Position numbers and translations under genes: made by a program. Shown here one piece after another: positions 35,794-44,882 of a DNA stretch of 64,000 nucleotides. Each line of letters opens with the position of its first letter. Positions within the stretch are counted from its first letter, which is position 1. The DNA is from Flavobacterium urocaniciphilum. Its GTDB lineage: Bacteria; Bacteroidota; Bacteroidia; Flavobacteriales; Flavobacteriaceae. The notes under the pieces were generated by a model that saw only the letters and a program-made list of their open reading frames with translations, ran no database searches and was not told where the DNA came from. The stretch is taken from the NCBI RefSeq assembly GCF_900110615.1, contig NZ_FOEI01000002.1:248001-312000 (forward strand), given 5' to 3'.

Positions 35794-36987
35794 TTATTCT
35801 ATAATTACTTTTTTAAATATTTGTTTAGAATCTGTCGAAATCACACACATGTAAATTCCGGCGCTTAATTCAGAAATTGGTAATTGTTCTGTTAAATTAG
35901 AATTTGTAAACTCTTTTTCTAAAACTGTTTTACCATTTAAGCTTACTATTTTTACTGAATAATTATCAGCGTCTAAAGTTCCTTTATTGATAAAAAGATT
36001 ATTCTTTGCTGGGTTTGGATAAATAGTAATTTGATTTTCCGAATTGAAAGCTTCGTTTGATAAAGCTGAAGTATTGGCAACTGCAAAATGCAACATGGCT
36101 CCAACGGCAGCTTTAGTAACGTTATAAGCATAAACCGGGTCCATATTTATTAATAAATCATTTGCAGTATGTGGAACCGTTGATTCATTTGTTTCGTAAA
36201 AGCCAGTAATAATTTCGTTATTATCTTCAAAAGGCATATAATCTGATGCGTAAGCATAAGATAAGTTAGTGTTTAACGTAGAGTATAATCCAACACAAGT
36301 TATTAATTCATTAGTAATAGTGTTAGATTGAGCATTATTCGTAGTTGGTGTGTTGCTTTCATCTCTTTCGCAAGTAATGGTGTTGTTTACTTGTCCGGCA
36401 ACTCCACCTACTTGGTCAATATTAAAAACCAATTTAATATCTAAGTTGTTTGGATTTACAACGTTAGTTACATAATGCTGACTCCCTTTTAATCCGTCTT
36501 CTTCACCACTAAAATGAATGAATTTTATAGAATATTCCGTTGGAATACTTTGTAATAATCGAGCAGTTTCTAATAATACATTTGTTCCGCTACCATTGTC
36601 GTTTGTTCCTTTTCCAGTTATTGTATCGTAATGTGCACAAATGATAACAAAAGTGTTTGGGTATAACGTTCCGGTTTTGGTTACAATTATGTTTTTACAA
36701 ACGGCAGTTGAACCAGTATAGGTGAATGGATCTTCAACAATTTGTGCAGCAGAATAACCATAACTTAAATATTTATTTTTTATCCAATTTAAGGTGTTGG
36801 TTTGAGCAGCACTTCCTCGAACTTTAATTCCGTAATTTTCGAAACTCGTTAAATTTGCTGTGGTGTTAGCTTGTGAAACTTGATTCACAACATCTTGATA
36901 ACCTTGAATAAAGGTCTGCGAAAATGCAGTTGTGTTTGTTAGAAATAGCAATACTATTCCAATAGTTAGTGTAAAGTTAGTTTTCAT
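35794..36987 (-). CDS. Secreted M28 family metallopeptidase with T9SS sorting domain
   Basis: A 397-residue exported aminopeptidase-type enzyme. A signal peptide (about 1-23) is followed by the M28 zinc domain: CAHYDTITGKGTNDNGSG supplies the first His/Asp ligands, FSGEEDGLKGS the catalytic Glu, and NIDQVGG a further ligand. The last about 75 residues (IYPNPAKNNLFI ... SAGIYMCVI ... KKVIIE) form a type A T9SS C-terminal sorting domain. The protein should thus leave the cell through the type IX system, whose GldKLMN core is encoded in this same window. A TATATTTG box (37007-37014) lies about 20 bp upstream. Confidence 0.93.
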   Translation of the reverse strand: MKTNFTLTIGIVLLFLTNTTAFSQTFIQGYQDVVNQVSQANTTANLTSFENYGIKVRGSAAQTNTLNWIKNKYLSYGYSAAQIVEDPFTYTGSTAVCKNIIVTKTGTLYPNTFVIICAHYDTITGKGTNDNGSGTNVLLETARLLQSIPTEYSIKFIHFSGEEDGLKGSQHYVTNVVNPNNLDIKLVFNIDQVGGVAGQVNNTITCERDESNTPTTNNAQSNTITNELITCVGLYSTLNTNLSYAYASDYMPFEDNNEIITGFYETNESTVPHTANDLLINMDPVYAYNVTKAAVGAMLHFAVANTSALSNEAFNSENQITIYPNPAKNNLFINKGTLDADNYSVKIVSLNGKTVLEKEFTNSNLTEQLPISELSAGIYMCVISTDSKQIFKKVIIE

Positions 36988-37006
36988 GTTTGTTAGATTT
37001 GGTACA

Positions 37007-37014
37007 CAAATATA
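37007..37014 (-). promoter_or_regulatory. Bacteroidota -7 box (TATATTTG) for the M28 peptidase gene
   Basis: An exact TAnnTTTG match, giving a short leader. No TTG is found at the -33 distance. Confidence 0.4.
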
Positions 37015-37061
37015 TGAAAAAAACTATATGTAACTAATTGATTGTTAAATGTTATAAAAAT

Positions 37062-38573
37062 TTAAAATTGGTACGAAATACCTGCTCTAATTGAAAATAA
37101 AGAAGGGTTTAAATCATTGCTTCTCATTGAATTTAAAAAATGATAATGGAAACTTGGGTATACTTCAAATTGTAACTTATCTGAAAACTTATAAAAACTA
37201 TAGAATTTTAAATTTGCAGTAAAATTGCTTTTGGTTAATGTCTCCAATGGTCCAATTTCAATAGTTTCATTTTGGTTGTTAATAGAAACACTATTTTCTT
37301 TAATAATGGTGTGACTAATTCCTGAAGATAAAGCAAATCCAATTTTCTTGTCTAATATTTTATAATAAAACTCTAATGGAATTTCATACATACTTAAATC
37401 ATGATGCATCATTAACTTGTTTGATGATGAGAAACTTACCCCTGAATTGTTATTTACATCATTAAAAACAATATTGTTGGAATTCGTTTTTTCAATTTCA
37501 GTCACAGTTGAATTATTGATGTAACCAATTCCAACTTGAAGTCCATAATTTCTACTAGTCATCCATCGAATTAATATTCCGTATTGTTCATTTTTAGACG
37601 AAACAAGATTGTTGGAATTGAAATTTCCTTTTACTTGATTTTTAGGAAATAAACCAGTTCCGTAATATGGTGAAACAATAAATGAATTGGTTTTTTCTTT
37701 TGGTTTTACTTCAGTTGAATCTTTCTCTTTTTTAGGCTCTGGTTTTTTAATTTGCTTTTTTGAAGCCGCAGCAATTGCTAATGTATCTTTAGTTTCTTGT
37801 AAAGTAATTATTGTTTTTGTGGTGTCAATTTTACTTTCAGTTTGAGCATTATTTATTGCAATATTATCTTTTGAATTTGAATTATTAAAATCAGTTCCAA
37901 TTGTATTTTCTTTTGTTGATTGGTTGTTTTTCTTTTTAGATGATTTTTTATTATTCTGAGCAAATACTTTAGTATTGGAATTAGACTCCAATTTAAAAGC
38001 GTCTTTTGTGTAATTTTTCTTTGATTTCTTTCTTGAATTTTTCTTGGAATTGTAATTAGTACTATAAGAATTATTAATGTTTGAATTATTGTTCTTAATA
38101 GTATTTTTAATTCTATTTCGATTTGAAACCGAATTTATTTTCAATTCATTATTTTCTGAATTGTTGTTATTTTGATTGTTGTTTATTGTAGTTTGTTCTG
38201 AACTGTTATTTACAATATTAGTATTTGAATTGTTCTTAATTTTTTGATTATTGGAATTTGAGTTTTCAAATTTTAAATCAGAATTTATATTAGAATTAGA
38301 ACTCGCATTACTATTTGAATTTTTTTCAAAAGAGTCAGATTTTTTCTGATTTTTAAAATCTGAATCCATCCAATTTGTTGAATACACAAGAAGTAAAGTA
38401 AAAATACATCCTGCTAAAAAAGCTGCAAAAAACAACCAAAAGAAAGCTCTTCTTTTTTTCTTTTTTTGATCTAATTCTTCTTCAATTTTATTCCAACCAT
38501 TATCATTTGGCGTAAAATCCATTTGATTTAGGTTTTCTTTAAAAAATTGTCCTATATCTTTTTTAGTATCCAT
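37062..38573 (-). CDS. Dma-like dual-membrane-spanning anti-sigma factor candidate
   Basis: A 503-residue protein with a striking layout. Residues 1-42 are a short charged cytoplasmic domain (with DNGWNKIEEELDQKKKKRR). One transmembrane helix spans 43-64. Residues about 65-290 form a low-complexity linker of Asn, Ser, Lys and Thr, long enough to cross the periplasm. Residues about 295-503 are beta-rich with a C-terminal Phe, as in outer-membrane barrels. It directly follows an ECF sigma gene and overlaps it by 11 bp. This matches the layout reported for Dma proteins of Bacteroides, which hold sigma factors at the inner membrane while sensing from the outer membrane. Anti-sigma function here is inferred from layout and context. 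Confidence 0.7.
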   Translation of the reverse strand: MDTKKDIGQFFKENLNQMDFTPNDNGWNKIEEELDQKKKKRRAFFWLFFAAFLAGCIFTLLLVYSTNWMDSDFKNQKKSDSFEKNSNSNASSNSNINSDLKFENSNSNNQKIKNNSNTNIVNNSSEQTTINNNQNNNNSENNELKINSVSNRNRIKNTIKNNNSNINNSYSTNYNSKKNSRKKSKKNYTKDAFKLESNSNTKVFAQNNKKSSKKKNNQSTKENTIGTDFNNSNSKDNIAINNAQTESKIDTTKTIITLQETKDTLAIAAASKKQIKKPEPKKEKDSTEVKPKEKTNSFIVSPYYGTGLFPKNQVKGNFNSNNLVSSKNEQYGILIRWMTSRNYGLQVGIGYINNSTVTEIEKTNSNNIVFNDVNNNSGVSFSSSNKLMMHHDLSMYEIPLEFYYKILDKKIGFALSSGISHTIIKENSVSINNQNETIEIGPLETLTKSNFTANLKFYSFYKFSDKLQFEVYPSFHYHFLNSMRSNDLNPSLFSIRAGISYQF

Positions 38574-39114
38574 TTTGAACGATTTTACTTTTGAATTCTA
38601 ATACTTGTTTTTTTAAAATATTTTTGGCTTTAAATAAATTGGATTTGGATGTGCCTTCAGAAATTTGAAGCATTTCTGCAATTTCTTTATGCGAATAATT
38701 ATCTAATTCATATAAACTGAAAACCAATCGGTATTGATTGGGTAAGGATTGTATAAGGGCTAACATTTTATCCAAACTAATATCCAATTCATGTATTTCA
38801 ATATCTGTATCTTGAATAGGATAAATTAAGTTTTCAGTTGGTTCAAAATTTATGGAATTTTTAAATTTTGAAATGGCCTTATTAATGGTAATTCTTTTCA
38901 TCCAACCTTCAAAAGAACCTGTGTTTTTAAACTTGTCTATGTTGGATAATATTTCGATAAAGCTATCATGTAAATTGTCTTCAGCTTCCGAAAAAGAAGA
39001 GCAATATTTCAAACTCAAATTGAAAAGTAATTTGCTGTAAAGACAGTAAAGCTCTTTTTGATGAGTTTTACTGCCTTTTTGGCAACCTAATATGATTTCG
39101 TTTAAGTTATTCAA
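38563..39114 (-). CDS. ECF-type RNA polymerase sigma factor
   Basis: A 183-residue group 4 sigma factor with only regions 2 and 4. Region 2 is seen in SEAEDNLHDSFIEILSNI followed by SFEGWMKRITINKAI. Region 4 is LIQSLPNQYRLVFSLYELDNYSHKEIAEMLQISEGTSKSNLFKAKNILKK. It is preceded by a lipoprotein gene (11 bp gap) and followed, with overlap, by the Dma-like gene, so all three are one transcript. It probably recognises the GCAACCTTTTC element found before this operon and before the next lipoprotein gene. Confidence 0.93.
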   Translation of the reverse strand: MNNLNEIILGCQKGSKTHQKELYCLYSKLLFNLSLKYCSSFSEAEDNLHDSFIEILSNIDKFKNTGSFEGWMKRITINKAISKFKNSINFEPTENLIYPIQDTDIEIHELDISLDKMLALIQSLPNQYRLVFSLYELDNYSHKEIAEMLQISEGTSKSNLFKAKNILKKQVLEFKSKIVQNGY

Positions 39115-39125
39115 TTCTCTAAAAA

Positions 39126-40403
39126 TTAAAAATATCTAATTACTCTAGTTTTTGTTTGAGAACTATTTTTGTTTACAATAGATTCAACTCCAGTTTGCAT
39201 ATTAATAACAACTGCATTACTTGTATTTGATTCTGTCGAACTCCAATAATTTGCGTTTTCAAAGTTACCTAAATTTAATGGTGATAAATTAGAATATATT
39301 TGTTGTAACTCATTTTTTGATGGAATAAACCAATCATGTGATACTCCTATATATGCATTTTTAGCTGTTCTACTAATTAACGTTCCATTGTTTTGATTAC
39401 TACAAATTGATGGATTAGTGGCATAATTGTTTAAATTAGTATGAAAGTTTAAATTCGTGTATGTATTTTGTAATCCCGTTCCAATTTGACTAAATTGAGC
39501 GTTGGTGATGTTTGAATTCATACAACCCCATTCTTCTGTTGGAAAATCAGTTGGTGCTACTTCAATGTATTGCCATCCGTTGCTAAATTCAGATTTTTTA
39601 TAAGCTATAATTCCGTCATTCGGACCAAGATCTCCAATTTCATATTCTTCATCATCCTTGCAATCCTTAATTAATGTTTTTACGATATTATTGGCCTTAA
39701 TTTCAATTACATTTTCATCCATTGTTAAGATTTCATAATTGAAATTCCATCCAGTTGAAACTGCTGAAATACCAGAAAAATTCACATTAAAAAATAAATT
39801 ATTTTCAATAAAAAGGAAAGACCAAGTTCCGTAATAGATTTGATTTTGATGGTAAAGTTCCATTGTCCCGTCTAAATTTGTCGTTAAAACTGCACCTGCA
39901 AAATCGTTGTTTTGACCGTCAATAAAAGGCACTTCCCAGCCACATGGTATTAGGTTTCCAGCTAATGACCATCCGCAGTTACCAATAATGTCTTCTTTCG
40001 AACAAGCATCAATAGCAAGTTTCAATTCTGCATTGTTATTTACAGTAAAAATGGTGCCATCTTGTAGTGTTGTTTGTAAAGGATAACTAATGCTAATGAA
40101 ATTGTTGTTAGGTAAATTTTCTAAAATATTACTAAACATTGCGTTACTAGTTAATGTTTTTTGATCTATTATTTGCATGCTTTGATTGTAAATAAATAGC
40201 TGAAATGGATAAATGAATTTAACACAAGTAATTGACTTTGTTGGATCTGTCTCATCATTTGTCATGTATTGAATAAGTTCAAATAATTCATCTTCTTTTT
40301 TTATAACTTCTGGAAGCTTTAATGCATCATCAAAATCGTTATTTTGACAACTAGAATTTAATAAAAAGAATAAAATCGGTAGTATTTTAAATAGCTTTTT
40401 CAT
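39126..40403 (-). CDS. Lipoprotein with C-terminal DUF1566/Lcl-type domain
   Basis: A 425-residue lipoprotein (lipobox LNSSC, Cys 19). The N-terminal part (about 30-245) is beta-rich and unassigned. From about residue 260 a DUF1566-like domain follows (GPNDGIIAYKK, GWQYIEVAP, SHDWFIPSKNELQQIYSNL, NYWSSTE), common in surface proteins of Bacteroidota. Its position as first gene of the sigma/Dma operon suggests it is either the sensed or the delivered surface product of that system. Its promoter matches the one in front of the neighbouring lipoprotein gene. Confidence 0.75.
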   Translation of the reverse strand: MKKLFKILPILFFLLNSSCQNNDFDDALKLPEVIKKEDELFELIQYMTNDETDPTKSITCVKFIYPFQLFIYNQSMQIIDQKTLTSNAMFSNILENLPNNNFISISYPLQTTLQDGTIFTVNNNAELKLAIDACSKEDIIGNCGWSLAGNLIPCGWEVPFIDGQNNDFAGAVLTTNLDGTMELYHQNQIYYGTWSFLFIENNLFFNVNFSGISAVSTGWNFNYEILTMDENVIEIKANNIVKTLIKDCKDDEEYEIGDLGPNDGIIAYKKSEFSNGWQYIEVAPTDFPTEEWGCMNSNITNAQFSQIGTGLQNTYTNLNFHTNLNNYATNPSICSNQNNGTLISRTAKNAYIGVSHDWFIPSKNELQQIYSNLSPLNLGNFENANYWSSTESNTSNAVVINMQTGVESIVNKNSSQTKTRVIRYF

Positions 40404-40411
40404 TGTGTGTG

Positions 40412-40454
40412 TTATTGGTTGTATATAGTAGTATCAGAAAAATGAAAAGGTTGC
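40412..40454 (-). promoter_or_regulatory. Predicted ECF promoter, copy A (GCAACCTTTTCAT)
   Basis: On the minus strand GCAACCTTTTCAT (40454-40442) lies 51 bp before the start codon, followed 21 nt later by AACCAATAA (40420-40412). Copy B in front of the next lipoprotein gene has both blocks. No TAnnTTTG box is present. Confidence 0.7.
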
Positions 40455-40468
40455 CTCAAAAAATTAAA

Positions 40469-41317
40469 TTAATTGTAATAATAAAATGTTTCTCTTACCA
40501 TTTGAGTGTTGTTTGTACTGTTTATGTCTGTGGTTTTGGTATATTCTAAATAATTGTTAGAATTAAAATTTGCGATGTAATTATTTCCAGCTGGTTTGTA
40601 ATAAAAGTTTCCAAATTGTGCGATTGGTGTTAAAGTTAAGTTGCTCAATGCCATATTGTTTAATTGGGTGGTGGTTTTTAAAATATTTAACGGCATTGGA
40701 TTTGTAAAATAATCGAAATTATGAGTTTGAGTTGGTGATGTCATTGCTGTTGGCTTTAATCCGTCATAAATTAATTCAATTGATCCAGTGGAATTGTATG
40801 GCGTTTTTTTGTAGATTAAACCATCGTTGTTTTTGAAGAAAGTTCCTAAATTAATAACACTATTGTCTAAAGTGTTTGTTGCTTTTGCAATAACTGAATT
40901 GTCAGAATTATATTCGAAAGAAATTACCATTACATTATTTGGAAAATCTGTTCTTCTTTGTATAATTCTTCCTTGATTGTCATAAGTTATTTCTTGTTGA
41001 GAAATAATTTCACCATTCGTGTTTAATTGTTGTGTGTTAATGGCGTTTCCAGTTGTAACTTTTATATATCGAGATGTCCATTCATTCAAATAATTGAAAA
41101 CCGTATCTGCAATAACTTCATTGTTTGAATAGTATTGAATTCTTGTGTAATCTGCTGATGGATTTGATTCATACGTTTGATGAATAACTTTTTTGTTTAA
41201 TGTCATCAAATTTTGATTGGTAGGTGAAGTTGTGTCTTCATTTAAATTTTCATTATCACATGAAAATGATAATACTGAAAAAATTGTAGCTAAAGAATAA
41301 ATTTTTAGAGTTTTCAT
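40469..41317 (-). CDS. Lipoprotein with YD-repeat-like segments
   Basis: A 282-residue lipoprotein (lipobox LSFSC, Cys 20). Beta-hairpin segments such as EITYDNQGRIIQRRTDFPNN and FEYNSDNSVIAK resemble the YD/RHS-like repeats found in many Bacteroidota lipoproteins. No enzyme motif is seen. The gene has its own copy of the predicted ECF promoter 54 bp before its start, so it should be a target of the adjacent sigma factor. Confidence 0.7.
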   Translation of the reverse strand: MKTLKIYSLATIFSVLSFSCDNENLNEDTTSPTNQNLMTLNKKVIHQTYESNPSADYTRIQYYSNNEVIADTVFNYLNEWTSRYIKVTTGNAINTQQLNTNGEIISQQEITYDNQGRIIQRRTDFPNNVMVISFEYNSDNSVIAKATNTLDNSVINLGTFFKNNDGLIYKKTPYNSTGSIELIYDGLKPTAMTSPTQTHNFDYFTNPMPLNILKTTTQLNNMALSNLTLTPIAQFGNFYYKPAGNNYIANFNSNNYLEYTKTTDINSTNNTQMVRETFYYYN

Positions 41318-41327
41318 ACTATTGTTT

Positions 41328-41371
41328 TTATTGGTTCTAATATTTAGTTATTGAAACTATGAAAAGGTTGC
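41328..41371 (-). promoter_or_regulatory. Predicted ECF promoter, copy B (GCAACCTTTTCAT)
   Basis: GCAACCTTTTCAT (41371-41359, minus strand) and AACCAATAA (41336-41328) are both identical to copy A, 22 instead of 21 nt apart. The 13-mer lies 54 bp before the lipoprotein start. Confidence 0.7.
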
Positions 41372-41382
41372 TTTTAAATAAT

Positions 41383-41413
41383 AAAAAAAACCTGAAATTT
41401 ATTTTTCAGGTTT
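41383..41413 (-). terminator. Terminator after the 41448-42122 gene
   Basis: Perfect 10-bp stem AAACCTGAAA/TTTCAGGTTT, 6-nt loop, then a T-run on the minus strand. It separates the barrel gene from the ECF-controlled lipoprotein gene. Confidence 0.85.
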
Positions 41414-41447
41414 CAGTTTTTATAAAGTATAATGTATTATGTACTTG

Positions 41448-42122
41448 TTATTCTTCAATTTTTGATTCTTTTTTCTTGAAATTGACAATGTATCTTAATC
41501 CAGTATTTAATTGAAAATAGGTGTCTATATAAGCTCCATCGTTTTGTGTAATATTAGTAAAACCGCCACTTGCTTTTAATTCTGTAAAACAAATGAAATC
41601 TTTAAACACATTAAAATCAAATCCTAAACCTAATACTAGTTTTAATTCTTTATCTTTTAATGCTATTGCTTCTTTTAATTCTGGAAAAGCATCTGTTTCT
41701 TCGGTTAAACCATGATAATAATTTGATGTGTCGAATAAATTTATTCCTAAACCTGCTTCTAAATACGCCCTAATATTTTTTTCATAATCAGGAAATCCAG
41801 AAAATCGATATCCAATATCAAATGAATTTGTATTGTAAGAGTAAAAGTTTTGCCTTTTGTCACTTCTTACGCCATAATCGGTATTGTGAAAATTTAACGT
41901 AATTGCCCCTGTAGAAGTTTGTTTTGGATCTTTAAAGTATAGTATAGTTTGAAATCCTTTGTTAACATTCCATAATCTTTTACCAATGGATGGTTTGTCA
42001 ATAAAAAAATTAGCATCATCAATACTAGAGGCATGTAAGCCTAAAGTTGGACCAAATTCTAATGTTTGAGACATTGCCAATAGTGGGAAAAATATAAAAG
42101 TAATAAAAACTAACTTTTTCAT
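41448..42122 (-). CDS. Outer-membrane beta-barrel-like protein
   Basis: A 224-residue exported protein (signal peptide 1-18, ending AMSQ). It opens LEFGPTLGLHASSID and shows repeated amphipathic strands (AYLEAGLGINLF, ELKLVLGLGFDFNVF, FTELKASGGFTNI, YFQLNTGLRYIVNF), typical of small porin-like or PorT-type barrels. No specific family is claimed. A terminator separates it from the ECF-controlled genes downstream, and it lacks the GCAACC element, so it is not obviously part of that regulon. Confidence 0.7.
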   Translation of the reverse strand: MKKLVFITFIFFPLLAMSQTLEFGPTLGLHASSIDDANFFIDKPSIGKRLWNVNKGFQTILYFKDPKQTSTGAITLNFHNTDYGVRSDKRQNFYSYNTNSFDIGYRFSGFPDYEKNIRAYLEAGLGINLFDTSNYYHGLTEETDAFPELKEAIALKDKELKLVLGLGFDFNVFKDFICFTELKASGGFTNITQNDGAYIDTYFQLNTGLRYIVNFKKKESKIEE

Positions 42123-42174
42123 AAAATTAAAGATGTGTATTTAAAAATTTATGTAAAATTATAAAAATTCCTAC

Positions 42175-42210
42175 AAAAAAAATCCCGATAATGTAAAATT
42201 ATCGGGATTT
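42175..42210 (-). terminator. pnp terminator
   Basis: Perfect 13-bp stem AAATCCCGATAAT/ATTATCGGGATTT with a 5-nt loop and a T-run on the minus strand. Confidence 0.92.
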
Positions 42211-42227
42211 TAAATATTTAAAAATGA

Positions 42228-44378
42228 TTATGCTTTTGGAGCATCGTCTTTTTTCTCTTCTCTTGGTGGACGAGGTAATAATTGTTTACGAGAAACTTTT
42301 TCTTTTTTCGTTTTTGGATCTACACCTAAATATTTCACCATAAACACATCTCCCATATTTACTACGTCAGTAACATTTTCAGTTCTTTCCCAAGCTAATT
42401 CAGATACGTGTAATAAAACTTCGTTTCCTGGCGCTTTTGTATATTCTACAACAGCTCCGAAATCTAACATTTTAATTACTTTAACTTCGTATGCTTCACC
42501 AACTTCTGGTTTGAAAATGATTGAGTCAATTTTAGCTAAAACAGTTGCAATTCCTTCTGGACTAGTTCCTAAAATTTCAACTACACCTTGCTCGTCTACT
42601 TCGTTTATTACGATAGTTGTTCCTGTAGCTTTTTGTAATTCTTGAATTACTTTTCCACCAGGACCAATTAAAGCTCCAATAAAGTTTCCAGGAATTGTTC
42701 TTGTAATGATTTTTGGTGCATGTACTTTAACTTCTGCTCTTGGAGTAGCAATCGTTTCAGTTAATTTGCCTAAAATATGTAAACGACCTTCTCTTGCTTG
42801 ATCTAACGCTTGTTCCATGATATCATAACGTAATCCGTCAATTTTAATATCCATTTGACATGCAGTAATACCTTCTGCTGTACCTGTTACTTTAAAATCC
42901 ATATCTCCTAAGTGATCTTCATCTCCTAAAATATCAGATAATACCGCAAATTTTTCACCATCAGTAATTAATCCCATTGCAATTCCAGAAACTGGTTTAG
43001 TCATTTGAACACCAGCATCCATTAATGCCATTGTACCCGCACAAACTGTAGCCATTGAAGAAGAACCGTTTGATTCTAATACTTCAGAAACTACACGAAT
43101 AGTATAAGGACAATCTGCAGGAATCATATTTTTTAAAGCACGTTGTGCTAAATTTCCGTGACCAACTTCTCTTCTTGAAGTTCCTCTTAAAGGTTTTGCT
43201 TCACCTGTAGAGAAAGGAGGGAAGTTATAGTGTAAATAGAATTTTTCTTCACCTTGTTCAGATGGAGAATCAATCATATTTGCTTCTCTAGATGTTCCTA
43301 AAGTTACAGTTGCTAAAGCCTGAGTTTCTCCACGTGTAAATACAGAAGAACCATGAACTCTTGGTAAATAATCAGTTTCACACCAAATTGGTCTGATATC
43401 TGTAGTTTTTCTACCATCTAAACGTAATCCTTTTTCTAAGATTACATTTCTAACTGCTTCTTTGTTTGTTTTGTAGAAATATTTTCCAACTAAATCTCCG
43501 TTTTCAGCTAATTCTTCTTCAGTAAATAAAGCTTTAACTTCTTCTTTAACAGCGGCAAATTTTTCTCCTCTTTCACTTTTTGCTGAAGCTTCTTGAGCAA
43601 TAGCGTAAATTTTATCGTAAGCTGCAGCTTTTACTTTAGCGTAAATAGCTTCATCTTCTTTTTCTCCTTCATATTCTCTATATGCTGGAGCACCAATTGC
43701 AGCTCTCAATCTTTCTTGAGCGTCAATTTGAATTTTGATTGCATCATGAGCAAATTTGATAGCTTCTACCATTTCTGCTTCTGAAATTTCTTTCATTTCT
43801 CCTTCAACCATACAAACTGAATCTCTAGAAGCTCCAATCATCATGTCGATGTCAGATTTGTCTAATTCTTCTCTGCTTGGGTTGATTACAAATTTTCCAT
43901 CAATACGAGCAACACGTACTTCAGAAATTAAATTGTAAAACGGAATGTCTGAAACGGCTAATGCTGCTGAAGCGGCTAAACCTGCTAATGCATCTGGCAT
44001 AACTTCTTCGTCGTGAGACATTAACTGAATCATAACTTGTGTTTCTGCATGATAATCGTCTGGGAAAAGAGGACGTAATACACGGTCAACTAATCTCATA
44101 GTTAAAATTTCACTGTCACTTGGACGTGCTTCTCTTTTGAAGAAACCTCCTGGAAAACGACCAGCGGCAGCAAATTTTTCGCGATAATCTACTGTTAATG
44201 GTAAAAAATCCACTCCTGGATTTGCGCTACGAGCAGATACAGCAGTTGCTAATATCATCGTGTCGCCCATTCTAACAACTACAGAACCATCGGCTTGCTT
44301 TGCTAAACGTCCTGTTTCGATAGTGATATTTCTTCCATCACCTAAATCGATTTTTTCTACAAATAATTGTGGAATCAT
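42228..44378 (-). CDS. pnp: Polyribonucleotide nucleotidyltransferase (PNPase)
   Basis: Phosphorolytic 3'-5' exoribonuclease involved in mRNA decay. Domains in order are RNase PH-1 (residues about 15-150), a helical linker, RNase PH-2 (about 310-545, with [13 protein letters not shown] and the catalytic [16 protein letters not shown]), a KH domain ([16 protein letters not shown] near 575) and an S1 domain (about 625-695). The length of 716 residues is normal. It lies downstream of rpsO, the classical neighbour, but a terminator and a 146-bp spacer with GTT-rich sequence lie between them. Confidence 0.97.
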   Translation of the reverse strand: MIPQLFVEKIDLGDGRNITIETGRLAKQADGSVVVRMGDTMILATAVSARSANPGVDFLPLTVDYREKFAAAGRFPGGFFKREARPSDSEILTMRLVDRVLRPLFPDDYHAETQVMIQLMSHDEEVMPDALAGLAASAALAVSDIPFYNLISEVRVARIDGKFVINPSREELDKSDIDMMIGASRDSVCMVEGEMKEISEAEMVEAIKFAHDAIKIQIDAQERLRAAIGAPAYREYEGEKEDEAIYAKVKAAAYDKIYAIAQEASAKSERGEKFAAVKEEVKALFTEEELAENGDLVGKYFYKTNKEAVRNVILEKGLRLDGRKTTDIRPIWCETDYLPRVHGSSVFTRGETQALATVTLGTSREANMIDSPSEQGEEKFYLHYNFPPFSTGEAKPLRGTSRREVGHGNLAQRALKNMIPADCPYTIRVVSEVLESNGSSSMATVCAGTMALMDAGVQMTKPVSGIAMGLITDGEKFAVLSDILGDEDHLGDMDFKVTGTAEGITACQMDIKIDGLRYDIMEQALDQAREGRLHILGKLTETIATPRAEVKVHAPKIITRTIPGNFIGALIGPGGKVIQELQKATGTTIVINEVDEQGVVEILGTSPEGIATVLAKIDSIIFKPEVGEAYEVKVIKMLDFGAVVEYTKAPGNEVLLHVSELAWERTENVTDVVNMGDVFMVKYLGVDPKTKKEKVSRKQLLPRPPREEKKDDAPKA

Positions 44379-44490
44379 AAATTTAATTCTATAAGGTTAA
44401 ACAATGGGTTAGTTGTGTTGTTGTTGTAGTTGTTGTTTGTGTAGTTGCTTCTAACCCAATGAAAAACCAAACTTTTATTGCTTTTTTTGT

Positions 44491-44517
44491 AAACAAAAAG
44501 GGGCACAAAGCCCCTTT
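44491..44517 (-). terminator. rpsO terminator
   Basis: Perfect 8-bp stem AAAGGGGC/GCCCCTTT, 5-nt loop, followed by TTTTTG on the minus strand. It lies 8 bp after the rpsO stop. Confidence 0.85.
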
Positions 44518-44524
44518 CAGTGTA

Positions 44525-44794
44525 TTATTTTCTAATTCCTAATTCCTTAATGATAGAACGATATCTGTTGATATCCTTTTTCTTTAAGTAATCTAAAAGA
44601 CTTCTTCTTTTTCCTACTAAAAGTACTAACGAACGCTCAGTGTTATAATCATGACGATTCTTTTTTAAGTGCTCCGTTAAGTGAGAAATTCTGTGCGTAA
44701 ATAACGCGATTTGTCCTTCTGCAGATCCTGTGTTTTCTGCTTTTCCTCCGTGTTTAGCGAAGATTTCTGCTTTTACTTCTTTAGTTAAGTACAT
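44525..44794 (-). CDS. rpsO: 30S ribosomal protein S15
   Basis: An 89-residue 16S rRNA-binding protein of the small subunit. The conserved GSAEGQIALFTHRISHLTEHLKKNRHDY region and the ending LVGKRRSLLDYLKKKDINRY are intact. It has a near-perfect housekeeping promoter upstream and its own terminator, with pnp downstream. Confidence 0.98.
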   Translation of the reverse strand: MYLTKEVKAEIFAKHGGKAENTGSAEGQIALFTHRISHLTEHLKKNRHDYNTERSLVLLVGKRRSLLDYLKKKDINRYRSIIKELGIRK

Positions 44795-44849
44795 GCTAAT
44801 ATTTATTTAAATGATTATTATGTAGATTGAGTTTGTCTCAATACGGGTG

Positions 44850-44880
44850 CAAAAGTAGGAATGTTTTTTCGTTTTACCAA
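44850..44880 (-). promoter_or_regulatory. rpsO promoter (TTG-N20-TACTTTTG)
   Basis: Both Bacteroidota boxes are exact at the ideal 20-bp spacing (-33 at 44878-44880, -7 at 44850-44857). The leader is about 50 nt. Confidence 0.85.
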
Positions 44881-44882
44881 AA

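Noticed and set aside
44409..44447. GTT-rich run between pnp and rpsO, possible microsatellite
   Set aside because: The repeat is imperfect and short; no array, gene or hairpin of note is formed.
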